Shown: positions 55,377 through 63,479 of the stretch, piece after piece
Position numbering within the stretch: the stretch's first letter is position 1
How the letters are laid out: each line of letters begins with the position of its first letter
Source: Streptomyces kanamyceticus
Lineage (GTDB): Bacteria; Actinomycetota; Actinomycetes; Streptomycetales; Streptomycetaceae
Reading direction: 5' to 3'
Assembly (NCBI RefSeq): GCF_008704495.1
Contig: NZ_CP023699.1
Span: 6,696,001-6,760,000 of the forward strand
Length of the DNA: 64,000 nucleotides
The notes under the pieces: model-generated
Databases searched by the model: none
What the model was told of the DNA's origin: nothing
What the model saw: only the letters and a program-made list of their open reading frames with translations
Translations under genes and position numbers: made by a program

Positions 55377-57338
55377 GTGTCGCCTGAGGCGTATTCGACC
55401 GAACTGCTCAGGAGCCGCACAGTGGGGTCCATTCCGATGCAACGGGAGACCGCTTTCCGTGCCTCTGCCCATTCTGGCCCCCTGCCGGGGCCACCGGCAG
55501 TGGTGCGTACGTCGCTGCCCGGAAACCCCCTGGCGCCCGCGGCCGCGCGCAGGTTCGTGCGCGCCGCGCTCGCCGACTGGACCGAACTCGGCGTGCCCGC
55601 CGCAGCGGGCATCACCGACCGCCTCGCCGACGACGCGGTGCTCCTGGTCAGCGAGTTGGTGACCAACGCCGTCGTGCACGCGGGCACGGCCGTCGAGCTC
55701 CTGTGCAGGCTCGACGAGGTGGGCGCGGGCGAGAGCACGGACACCCTCGTCATCGAGGTGGCCGACCACCACCCCTCCCGCGCGGTCCGCGGCGAACAGG
55801 GCACGCCACCGCCCGGCACCCCGGAGTACGGCCGCGGCCTGCACCTCGTCGCCACCCTCTCCGACTCCTGGGGCATCACCTACCGCACGGGCACCAAGAC
55901 CGTCTGGGCCCGGCTGCCCGTCGACGGCGTGCAGGCCGGCAAGGAGCTCGAGACGTACGCGAGCGATCAGGCGCTGCAGCGCGGGCTGCGGGCCACCGAG
56001 ATCCTCGCGCCGCTGCCCAAGCGGGCCACGCACGACACGGACTGGATCAACCGCGGCGCGCTCTCCTTCCTCGCCGAGGCCTCCGACCTGCTGGCCGGGC
56101 AGTTCGACGAGGATCTGGTGGCGGCCCTCGCCGGACAGCTGCTCGTGCCGCGGCTCGCTGACTGGTGCGCGGTCTGGCTCGACGACGCGTCGGAGGGGCC
56201 CGGGCGCGGCGCGGTGGGCGGCGGGACGGGCGAGCGGCTCGCCCGCGTCTGGCACACCAGCGAGCACCGCATAGAAGAACTGCGCCGCGTCCTGGAGAAG
56301 GACCCGCCGCAGCTGCCGCTCGCCGTGGGCGGCGCCTATCCCGTCCCCTGGCCCGGCGAGGCGCTCACCGGCGAGAGCTCGGGCGCGGCGCTCGCGTACC
56401 GCCTCACCGCGGGCGGCCGGGCGCTCGGCACGCTGGTGATCGGCCGGGCCGCTCTGGTGCGCTTCCCCGACGAGGTCACCGGCCTCATCGAGGACTTCAG
56501 CCGCCGGGTCGCCCTCGCCATCAGCGCCGCCCGCCGCTATCAGAGGCAGGCGACCATCAGCCAGGTCCTGCAGCGCGGACTGCTGCCCAGCCGGATCGCG
56601 GAGATCCCGGGCGTGCAGAGCGGCCTCGTGTACGAGCCACGGGACCAGGGCGGCCCCGGCGGCGACTTCTACGACGTGTTCCAGGCGGGCGAGGGGCGCT
56701 GGTGCTTCGCGCTCGGCGACGTCCAGGGCAAGGGCCCCGAGGCCGCCGTCGTCATCGGCCTCGCCCGCCCCTGGCTGCGGCTGCTCGCCCGCGAGCGGTA
56801 CGAGGTCGCCGAAGTCCTCGGCCACCTCAACCAGCTCCTGCTCGACGACGCGGCGGAGGCGGCGGCCGCCGCGGCGGCGGTCGTCGCGGTCGCGGGCGGC
56901 CAAGGCGTGCCGCCCGAGGGGCCCACCTCGCGCTTCCTCTCGCTCCTCTACGGAGAGCTGGTCCCGTTCGAGGGCGGTGTCCGCTGCACCGTGGCGTGCG
57001 CCGGGCACCCCCTGCCGCTGCTGCTCACGCCCGAGGGCGAGGTGCGGCCCGCGGCCAGTCCGCAGATGCTGCTCGGCGTCGTCGACGACGTGACGTACAC
57101 GAGTGAGACCTTCGAGCTGCGGACCGGCGACACGCTCCTGTGCGTCACCGACGGCGTGACCGAGCGCCGCCAGGGACGGCTCCAGTTCGACGACGGCGAC
57201 GGGCTCGCCAAGGCGCTCGCCGGGTGCGCGGGGCTCGACGCGGGCCTGGTGGCGGAGCGGATCAGGCGGCTCGTGCACGAGTTCTCGGAGCGGCCGCCGG
57301 ACGACGACATGGCGTTGCTGGTGCTGCAGGCGCGGTGA
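55377..57338 (+). CDS. SpoIIE-type phosphatase with RsbW-like ATPase and GAF domains
   Basis: 653 residues from GTG 55377; ATG 55437 would also work and leaves a larger promoter gap. An N-terminal anti-sigma-type ATPase (about 45-190) has LVSELVTNAVVHAGT (N-box) and YGRGLHLVATLSD (G-box). A GAF-like region spans about 215-385. The C-terminal SpoIIE PP2C domain (about 420-650) has PGGDFYDVF, FALGDVQGKGPEAA, CAGHPLPLLL and TDGVTERR with the metal-binding aspartates. It could both bind a sigma/anti-anti-sigma partner and dephosphorylate it. It is divergent from the HAMP kinase gene, with only 57 bp (or 117 bp) between. Confidence 0.93.
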   Translation: MSPEAYSTELLRSRTVGSIPMQRETAFRASAHSGPLPGPPAVVRTSLPGNPLAPAAARRFVRAALADWTELGVPAAAGITDRLADDAVLLVSELVTNAVVHAGTAVELLCRLDEVGAGESTDTLVIEVADHHPSRAVRGEQGTPPPGTPEYGRGLHLVATLSDSWGITYRTGTKTVWARLPVDGVQAGKELETYASDQALQRGLRATEILAPLPKRATHDTDWINRGALSFLAEASDLLAGQFDEDLVAALAGQLLVPRLADWCAVWLDDASEGPGRGAVGGGTGERLARVWHTSEHRIEELRRVLEKDPPQLPLAVGGAYPVPWPGEALTGESSGAALAYRLTAGGRALGTLVIGRAALVRFPDEVTGLIEDFSRRVALAISAARRYQRQATISQVLQRGLLPSRIAEIPGVQSGLVYEPRDQGGPGGDFYDVFQAGEGRWCFALGDVQGKGPEAAVVIGLARPWLRLLARERYEVAEVLGHLNQLLLDDAAEAAAAAAAVVAVAGGQGVPPEGPTSRFLSLLYGELVPFEGGVRCTVACAGHPLPLLLTPEGEVRPAASPQMLLGVVDDVTYTSETFELRTGDTLLCVTDGVTERRQGRLQFDDGDGLAKALAGCAGLDAGLVAERIRRLVHEFSERPPDDDMALLVLQAR

Positions 57339-57388
57339 GGTGAGGTGTCGGCCGGTGGGGGGTTCACCGGTGCGGGACAATGGAAGGT

Positions 57389-58621
57389 ATGCCTTCCGCA
57401 CTGCCCGATGGTGAGCCCATGCCCGAGGACGGTGCGCTGCCCGCGTCCGCCCTGGACGGCGCGGCCGCGCGCCCGCTCGGCTTCTACCTCCACGTCCCGT
57501 ACTGCGCCACGCGCTGCGGCTACTGCGACTTCAACACCTATACGGCGACCGAGCTGCGCGGCTCCGGCGGCGTGCTCGCCTCGCGCGACAACTACGCCGA
57601 CACCCTGATCGACGAGGTACGCCTGGCCAGGAAGGTCCTCGGCGACGACCCCCGCCCGGTGCGGACCGTCTTCGTCGGCGGCGGTACGCCCACGCTGCTC
57701 GCGGCCGCCGACCTGGTGCGCATGCTGGGGGCCGTACGCGATGAGTTCGGGCTCGCGGACGACGCGGAGATCACCACCGAGGCGAATCCGGAATCGGTCG
57801 ACCCCGCGTACCTGAGTGAGCTGCGGGCCGGTGGCTTCAACCGGATCTCCTTCGGCATGCAGAGCGCCAGGCAGCACGTCCTGAAGGTGCTCGACCGCAC
57901 GCATACGCCGGGGCGGCCCGAGGCGTGCGTCGCCGAGGCGCGGGCGGCGGGGTTCGAGCACGTGAACCTGGACCTGATCTACGGCACCCCGGGGGAGAGC
58001 GACGACGACTGGCGCGCCTCGCTGGAGGCCGCGCTCGGGGCCGGTCCGGATCATGTGAGCGCCTACGCGCTGATCGTCGAGGAGGGCACGCAGCTCGCGC
58101 GGCGGATCCGGCGCGGGGAGGTGCCGATGACGGACGACGACGTCCACGCGGACCGGTACCTCATCGCCGATGAGGTGCTGGGGGGTGCGGGCTTCGACTG
58201 GTACGAGGTGTCCAACTGGGCCACCTCGGAGGCGGGGCGCTGCCTGCACAACGAGCTGTACTGGCGCGGGGCCGACTGGTGGGGGGCCGGGCCAGGGGCC
58301 CACAGCCACGTGGGCGGGGTGCGGTGGTGGAACGTCAAGCATCCCGGGGCGTACGCGGGGGCGCTGGCGCAGGGGCGGTCGCCCGGGGCCGGGCGTGAGG
58401 TCCTCGCGGACGAGGACCGGCGGGTCGAGCGGATCCTCCTCGAACTCCGCCTCCGTGACGGTTGCCCGCTGGATCTCCTCCGCCCGGCCGGTCTCGCCGC
58501 GGCGGGGCGTGCGCTGGCCGACGGGCTGCTTGAGGAGGGGCCCTTCGGGGAGGGGCGTGCGGTGCTGACCCTGCGGGGGCGGTTGTTGGCGGATGGGGTG
58601 GTTCGGGGGCTGGTCGACTGA
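57389..58621 (+). CDS. hemW: Radical SAM heme chaperone HemW
   Basis: 410 residues from ATG 57389 (MPSALPDGEP); an ATG 9 bp earlier is possible. The radical SAM motif is CATRCGYC (CxxxCxxC) near residues 39-46, preceded by FYLHVPY. Downstream motifs are VFVGGGTPTLL, TTEANPESV and RISFGMQSA, with the HemW-type C-terminal domain at the end. HemW was long named coproporphyrinogen oxidase but binds heme and hands it to respiratory proteins. It reads toward the tandem-repeat gap. Confidence 0.95.
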   Translation: MPSALPDGEPMPEDGALPASALDGAAARPLGFYLHVPYCATRCGYCDFNTYTATELRGSGGVLASRDNYADTLIDEVRLARKVLGDDPRPVRTVFVGGGTPTLLAAADLVRMLGAVRDEFGLADDAEITTEANPESVDPAYLSELRAGGFNRISFGMQSARQHVLKVLDRTHTPGRPEACVAEARAAGFEHVNLDLIYGTPGESDDDWRASLEAALGAGPDHVSAYALIVEEGTQLARRIRRGEVPMTDDDVHADRYLIADEVLGGAGFDWYEVSNWATSEAGRCLHNELYWRGADWWGAGPGAHSHVGGVRWWNVKHPGAYAGALAQGRSPGAGREVLADEDRRVERILLELRLRDGCPLDLLRPAGLAAAGRALADGLLEEGPFGEGRAVLTLRGRLLADGVVRGLVD

Positions 58622-58629
58622 GGCGGGCG

Positions 58630-58951
58630 GGCGGGCGCCGGGGCTGGTGCTACCGGTGACGTCCGTGTCGGCTCGGCACCTGCCCCATTCCGCCCTTCGG
58701 GCGGTCCTTGTACCCGCCCGCTCCACCCGTGCTGTCACCCGTCGGGTGGGTGTCTCTTGTGGGGGTGGGGCGCCGTTGGCGGCAGCGGCTCGTGGGCGTT
58801 GGGGCTTGTGCCCCCGGTGGCGTTCGTGTCGGCTTGGCGCCTGCCTTGTTCCGCCCTTCGGGCGGTCCTTGTACCCGCCCGCTCCACCCGTGCTGTCACC
58901 CGTCGGGTGGGAGTTTCTTGTGGGGGCGGGGCGCCGTCGGCGGCAGCGGCG
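58630..58951. repeat. Two tandem 161-bp copies downstream of hemW
   Basis: 58630-58790 and 58791-58951 align throughout with scattered differences. Each contains a CCGCCC-TTC-GGGCGG hairpin and a CACCCG-TC-GGGTG hairpin. No credible gene is encoded; several frames stay open only because the DNA is G-rich and repetitive. Confidence 0.85.
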
Positions 58952-58969
58952 AGTGTTTTGCTGGGGCGG

Positions 58970-59190
58970 TTCGGTGCGGAGCCACGGGTGGGCGGGTGGG
59001 CGTGGTCGCCGCGGAGCGGCGGGGGTGGTCCTACTGGGGTGGTCCGGCGCGGAGGTACGGGTGGGCGGGTGGGGGTGTCTGCCGCGGAGCGGCGGAGGGT
59101 TCTCTGCCGGGGTGGCTCGGTGCCGAGGTACGGGTGGGTGTGGCCGTCGCGGAGCGGCGGGGTTGGTCCTGTTGGGACGGGTCCGGCCCG
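58970..59190. repeat. Three tandem 73-bp repeats
   Basis: Anchored at ACGGGTGGG in 58984, 59057 and 59130 (73-bp steps). Each unit carries a CCGCGGAGCGG hairpin followed by GGTGGTCC-like ends. Together with the 161-bp copies, this fills 58622-59260, where I find no gene. Confidence 0.85.
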
Positions 59191-59260
59191 CCCCGGGTGG
59201 GGTTGCTCCCGCAGGGGCGCTTCCCCTGCGGAGGGGCGCCGGTCAAGGCCCAGGGGCCAG

Positions 59261-60082
59261 TTACTCCGTGACGAAGTCGATCAGCTCTTCCACCCTGCCA
59301 AGGAGTTCCGGCTCGAGATCCCGGTAGCTGCGCACCGAGCCCAGGATCCGTTGCCAGGCCGCCCCCGTGTTCTCCGGCCAGCCGAGGGCCCGGCAGACGC
59401 CCGTCTTCCAGTCCTGCCCCCTCGGCACCCGGGGCCACGCCGCGATGCCGACCGAGGAGGGCTTCACCGCCTCCCACACGTCGATGTAGGGGTGGCCCAC
59501 CACCAGCGCGTCCGACGTGGAGATCTCCGCCGCGATGCGGGACTCCTTGGAGCCGGGGACCAGGTGGTCGACGAGGACGCCCAGGCGGGCGTCGGGGCCC
59601 GGCCGGAACTCCGCGACGATCGCGGGCAGGTCGTCGATGCCCTCCAGGTACTCGACGACGACGCCCTCGATGCGCAGGTCGTCGCCCCAGACGCGTTCGA
59701 CGAGTTCGGCGTCGTGGCGGCCCTCTACGTAGATGCGTCCGGCGCGGGCGACCCTGGCCCGCGCCCCGGGTACCGCCACCGAGCCGGAGGCGGTGCGTGA
59801 GGGGCGTACGGGAGGAGCGGCCGCGCCCGTGGCGGGGCGGACCAGTGTGACCGTGCGGCCTTCGAGGAGGAAGCCGCGGGGCTCCATCGGGAAGACGCGG
59901 TGCTTGCCGAAGCGGTCCTCCAGCGTCACCGTCGGCCCCTGCGCGGTCTTCTCGCAGCGGATCACCGCGCCGCAGAATCCGGTGCTCAGCTCCTCGACGA
60001 CGAGGCCGGCGTCCGCCGCCACCTCGGGCACGGGCTTCGGCTTCTTCCAAGGGGGTGTGAGATCGGCGGAGTACTGGCGCAT
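59261..60082 (-). CDS. DUF3097 family protein (TOPRIM-like)
   Basis: 273 residues, ATG start 60082. The N-terminal part (1-100) has a beta-rich domain after MRQYSADLTPPWKKPKPVPE. Then RIYVEGRHDAELVERVWGDD and LGVLVDHLVPGSKESRIA look like the Glu and Asp strands of a TOPRIM-like fold, with a C-terminal GWPENTGAAWQRIL helix. This is a widespread actinobacterial family without a known function. The TOPRIM comparison is mine and weak: the second motif reads DHL rather than DxD. Confidence 0.82.
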   Translation of the reverse strand: MRQYSADLTPPWKKPKPVPEVAADAGLVVEELSTGFCGAVIRCEKTAQGPTVTLEDRFGKHRVFPMEPRGFLLEGRTVTLVRPATGAAAPPVRPSRTASGSVAVPGARARVARAGRIYVEGRHDAELVERVWGDDLRIEGVVVEYLEGIDDLPAIVAEFRPGPDARLGVLVDHLVPGSKESRIAAEISTSDALVVGHPYIDVWEAVKPSSVGIAAWPRVPRGQDWKTGVCRALGWPENTGAAWQRILGSVRSYRDLEPELLGRVEELIDFVTE

Positions 60083-60117
60083 TCTGCCGACGATAGGAAG
60101 AGTGGCAAGGACCTCCG

Positions 60118-60861
60118 CTACGACACGCCGAAGCGGCCCGCCAGTGTGGCGCGCTGCGCACGGACAAAAGCCGCATCCACCACCGCACCGTGCCCCGGCA
60201 CGTAGAGCGCGTCCTCACCGCCCAGCTCCAGGAGCCGGTCGAGCGCCGCGGGCCACTGCTCCGGTACGGCGTCGGGTCCTGCCTGCGGTTCGCCCGACTC
60301 CTCGACCAGATCGCCGCAGAACACGATCTCGCGGCCCCCGTCGGCCCCCGTGACAAGCACCGCGAGGTCGTGCCCGGTATGGCCGGGGCCGACGTTGGCG
60401 AGCAGCACCCGCACCCCGCCGCCGAGGTCGAGCGTCCACTCCCCGCACACCAGGTGGCGCGGGTGGACGAGGAGATCGGCCGCCTCGGCCGCCGCGTCCG
60501 GGCTCACGCCCTGGCGCACCGCGTCGGCGCGCAGTTCGTCGCGGCCTCTTTCGAAGACCGTGTCGATGCCCACCGCCCCGTACACCTCCACGCCCGCGAA
60601 GGCCGCGGCCCCCAGAACGTGGTCGAAGTGCGGGTGCGTCAACACGAGGTGCGTGACCCGTCGCCCGCCGCCGATGATCTCCCTGGCGCGGGTCCGCAGT
60701 GCCGCGCCCTCGGCCAGGGTCGCCCCCGCCTCGATCATGAGGGCCGCGTCGTCGCCGACGACGAGGCCCGCCGTGCAGTCCCAGACCGGCAGGCGGCACC
60801 GCCCCACACGCGGTGCGAGTCGTTCCCAGCCCGCCGCTTCCCATGCCAGCGCCACGTCCAT
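60118..60861 (-). CDS. MBL-fold (metallo-beta-lactamase superfamily) hydrolase
   Basis: 247 residues, ATG start 60861. The dinuclear zinc motif is LTHPHFDHVLG (HxHxDH, about 75-85), a later metal His lies in VGPGHTGHDLAV, the bridging Asp in VFCGDLVEES and the last His in YVPGHGAVVD. A cytoplasmic thioester, lactone or phosphoester hydrolase is possible; the substrate is not evident. It ends 36 bp before DUF3097 on the same strand, so the two may be cotranscribed. Confidence 0.9.
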   Translation of the reverse strand: MDVALAWEAAGWERLAPRVGRCRLPVWDCTAGLVVGDDAALMIEAGATLAEGAALRTRAREIIGGGRRVTHLVLTHPHFDHVLGAAAFAGVEVYGAVGIDTVFERGRDELRADAVRQGVSPDAAAEAADLLVHPRHLVCGEWTLDLGGGVRVLLANVGPGHTGHDLAVLVTGADGGREIVFCGDLVEESGEPQAGPDAVPEQWPAALDRLLELGGEDALYVPGHGAVVDAAFVRAQRATLAGRFGVS

Positions 60862-60937
60862 ACGGTGACGCTATCCGTACGGGCCGTGTTCGGCAGCCGC
60901 TGCCCGACACGCGTGCGTGACTTCGGCGGGTCCGCCC

Positions 60938-60968
60938 TTGCCGGGGCCGTACCTCACGGCCGTACACT
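60938..60968 (+). promoter_or_regulatory. Promoter of hrcA-dnaJ
   Basis: TTGCCG at 60938-60943 and TACACT at 60963-60968 with a 19-bp spacer. The start point would fall near 60975, just before CIRCE. Confidence 0.5.
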
Positions 60969-60981
60969 GACCCTTTGGTAG

Positions 60982-61008
60982 CTGGCACTCGCCCGTGGTG
61001 AGTGCCAG
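60982..61008. promoter_or_regulatory. CIRCE operator (HrcA binding site)
   Basis: CTGGCACTC-N9-GAGTGCCAG, the standard controlling inverted repeat with 9-nt spacer and perfect 9-bp arms. It lies 55 bp before hrcA, so HrcA probably represses its own operon until heat shock. Confidence 0.96.
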
Positions 61009-61062
61009 GCAAGGGGGCTCGGCGGGGCTCGACGCGACGTATGACAGCTGGAGGTGTGCGCG

Positions 61063-62079
61063 ATGCTCAGTGAACGCAGGCTCGAGGTGCTCCGCGCCAT
61101 CGTCCACGACTACGTAGGCACCGAGGAGCCGGTCGGTTCCAAGGCGCTGACGGAGCGGCACAGTCTCGGGGTCTCCCCGGCGACGGTCCGCAACGACATG
61201 GCCGCGCTGGAGGAGGAGGGGTTCATCGCCCAGCCGCACACCAGCGCGGGGCGCATCCCGACGGACAAGGGCTACCGCCTCTTCGTCGACAAGCTCGCGG
61301 GCGTCAAGCCGATGACCGCGCCGGAGCGCAGGGCCATCCAGAACTTCCTCGACGGCGCCGTCGACCTCGACGACGTCGTGGGGCGCACGGTGCGGCTGCT
61401 CGCGCAGCTGACCCGGCAGGTCGCGGTCGTGCAGTACCCGTCGCTCACGCGGTCGACGGTGCGGCACGTGGAGCTGCTCTCGCTGGCTCCCGCCCGGCTG
61501 ATGCTCGTACTGATCACGGACACGGGCCGGGTCGAGCAGCGCATGATCGACTGCCCGGCGCCGTTCGGCGAGACCTCGCTCGCCGATCTGCGGGCCAGGC
61601 TCAACAGCAGGGTCGCGGGACGCCGCTTCGCGGACGTGCCGCAGCTGGTGCAGGACCTGCCCGAGGCCTTCGAGGCCGAGGACCGCGGCACCGTCGCGAC
61701 CGTCCTGTCCACCCTCCTCGAAACACTCGTGGAGGAGACCGAGGAGCGGCTGATGATCGGCGGAACCGCCAATCTCACCCGCTTCGGACATGATTTTCCC
61801 CTCACCATCCGGCCCGTCCTCGAGGCCCTGGAGGAGCAGGTCGTGCTCCTCAAGTTGCTTGGTGAGGTGCAGGATTCGGGCATGGCCGTACGGATCGGTC
61901 ATGAGAACGCCCATGAGGGCCTCAGCTCCACGTCCGTGGTCTCGGTCGGCTACGGTTCGGGCAGCGAGGCAGTAGCCAAACTCGGCGTGGTCGGACCGAC
62001 CCGCATGGACTATCCGGGAACGATGGGAGCAGTACGCGCAGTGGCACGTTACGTCGGACAGATCCTGGCGGAGTCGTAA
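61063..62079 (+). CDS. hrcA: Heat-inducible transcription repressor HrcA
   Basis: 338 residues from ATG 61063, GGAGG 8-9 nt upstream. The winged-helix N-terminus has [20 protein letters not shown] and [18 protein letters not shown], then the family signature [13 protein letters not shown]. The GAF-like and dimerisation core follows, ending [20 protein letters not shown]. It binds CIRCE at 60982-61008 with GroE help. dnaJ starts directly at the next base, so the two are coupled. Confidence 0.97.
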   Translation: MLSERRLEVLRAIVHDYVGTEEPVGSKALTERHSLGVSPATVRNDMAALEEEGFIAQPHTSAGRIPTDKGYRLFVDKLAGVKPMTAPERRAIQNFLDGAVDLDDVVGRTVRLLAQLTRQVAVVQYPSLTRSTVRHVELLSLAPARLMLVLITDTGRVEQRMIDCPAPFGETSLADLRARLNSRVAGRRFADVPQLVQDLPEAFEAEDRGTVATVLSTLLETLVEETEERLMIGGTANLTRFGHDFPLTIRPVLEALEEQVVLLKLLGEVQDSGMAVRIGHENAHEGLSSTSVVSVGYGSGSEAVAKLGVVGPTRMDYPGTMGAVRAVARYVGQILAES

Positions 62080-63216
62080 GTGGCCACGGACTACTACGCC
62101 GTACTCGGCGTGCGCCGCGACGCTTCCCAGGACGAGATCAAGAAGGCCTTCCGGAGGCTGGCGCGAGAGCTTCACCCGGATGTGAATCCGGATCCGAAGA
62201 CTCAAGAGCGCTTCAAGGAGATCAACGCCGCGTACGAGGTGTTGTCGGACCCGCAGAAGAAGCAGGTCTACGACCTCGGCGGTGACCCGCTGTCCCAGGC
62301 GGGCGGCGGCGGTGCGGGCGGTTTCGGGGCCGGTGGCTTCGGCAACTTCTCGGACATCATGGACGCGTTCTTCGGTACGGCGTCGCAGCGTGGCCCCCGG
62401 TCGCGCACGCGCCGCGGCCAGGACGCCATGATCCGTCTGGAGATCGACCTCAACGAGGCCGCCTTCGGCACCACCAAGGACATCCAGGTCGACACGGCCG
62501 TGGTCTGTACGACCTGCAGTGGGGAAGGTGCCGCTCCCGGTACCTCCGCGCAGACCTGTGACATGTGCCGCGGTCGCGGCGAGGTGTCGCAGGTCACGCG
62601 GTCCTTCCTCGGGCAGGTCATGACGTCGCGGCCGTGCCCGCAGTGTCAGGGCTTCGGCACGGTCGTACCCACGCCCTGCCCGGAGTGCGCCGGCGACGGC
62701 CGCATCCGGTCGCGGCGGACGCTGACCGTGAAGATCCCCGCGGGTGTCGACAACGGCACCCGGATCCAGCTCGCGGGCGAGGGCGAGGTCGGCCCCGGCG
62801 GTGGCCCCGCCGGTGACCTCTACGTCGAGATCCACGAGCTGCCGCACGCCGTCTTCCAGCGGCGCGGGGACGATCTGCACTGCACCGTCACCATCCCGAT
62901 GACGGCCGCGGCGCTGGGCACGAAGGTGCCGCTGGAGACGCTGGACGGCCTGGAGGAGATCGACATCAGGCCCGGCACGCAGTCGGGGCAGTCGGTTCCG
63001 CTGCACGGCCGTGGCGTAACGCATCTGCGGGGTGGGGGGCGTGGTGACCTCATCGTGCACGTGGAGGTCCTGACGCCGACGAAGCTCGATCCCGAGCAGG
63101 AGCGGGTGCTGCGGGAGCTTTCGCAGCTGCGTGGGGAGGAGCGGCCCACGGGGCAGTTCCAGCCGGGGCAGCAGGGGCTTTTCTCTCGCCTCAAGGATGC
63201 GTTTAACGGGCGGTAG
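62080..63216 (+). CDS. dnaJ: Molecular chaperone DnaJ (second copy type, hrcA-linked)
   Basis: 378 residues, GTG start immediately after the hrcA stop. The J domain has the HPD motif in RELHPDVNPD (about 31-40). A Gly-rich linker (AGGGGAGGFGAGGFGNF) follows. The zinc domain has four CxxCxGxG-type motifs: CTTCSGEG, CDMCRGRG, CPQCQGFG and CPECAGDG. The C-terminal substrate domain follows. It stimulates DnaK ATPase and carries clients. This operon copy is the DnaJ2 type, distinct from the dnaK-linked one. Confidence 0.96.
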   Translation: MATDYYAVLGVRRDASQDEIKKAFRRLARELHPDVNPDPKTQERFKEINAAYEVLSDPQKKQVYDLGGDPLSQAGGGGAGGFGAGGFGNFSDIMDAFFGTASQRGPRSRTRRGQDAMIRLEIDLNEAAFGTTKDIQVDTAVVCTTCSGEGAAPGTSAQTCDMCRGRGEVSQVTRSFLGQVMTSRPCPQCQGFGTVVPTPCPECAGDGRIRSRRTLTVKIPAGVDNGTRIQLAGEGEVGPGGGPAGDLYVEIHELPHAVFQRRGDDLHCTVTIPMTAAALGTKVPLETLDGLEEIDIRPGTQSGQSVPLHGRGVTHLRGGGRGDLIVHVEVLTPTKLDPEQERVLRELSQLRGEERPTGQFQPGQQGLFSRLKDAFNGR

Positions 63217-63308
63217 CGCCTTGAGCCGTGCGTTGGCCCCTCGGAGACGGTTCATCCCGTGCCGGGGGGCTTCGGCGTTCTCCTCCCGCGGGTCGTGGGG
63301 GTTGCTCG

Positions 63309-63440
63309 CGCAGTTCCCCGCGCCCCTTACGGGGCACGATGCGCCCAGCCCCCCGCGCCCCTTACGAAGCACGATGCGCCCAGCCCCCGCGCCCCTTACG
63401 AAGCACGATGCGCCCAGCCCCCGCGCCCCTTACGGGGCGT
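63309..63440. repeat. Four tandem 34/35-bp copies of the CGCCCCTTAC hairpin element
   Basis: CGCCCCTTAC starts at 63321, 63356, 63390 and 63424. Copies 1 and 4 read ACGGGGC and can pair with GCCCC; copies 2 and 3 read ACGAAGC and have lost the pairing. It lies in the gap 63217-63479, where I find no gene. Confidence 0.85.
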
Positions 63441-63479
63441 GAATTCGGTGGGTTGTGTCGGACGTGGCACGATGCCGTC

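Noticed and set aside
55320..57401. Extension of the hybrid kinase frame far upstream on the minus strand
   Set aside because: It is antisense to the SpoIIE gene and lacks protein-like composition; [11 protein letters not shown] at 55319 is the natural start.
58970..59190. Possible CRISPR array
   Set aside because: Units are contiguous 73-bp tandem repeats without unique spacers, and no cas genes are nearby.
58593..59800. Long open frames across the repeats downstream of hemW (three plus-strand frames)
   Set aside because: All plus frames stay open because of G-rich repeats; the proteins are low-complexity, have no homologous features, and one runs through the DUF3097 gene antisense.
63309..63440. 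Possible CRISPR array at the 34-35-bp repeats
   Set aside because: Whole units repeat, including the would-be spacers, and the motif also occurs singly near 45723.
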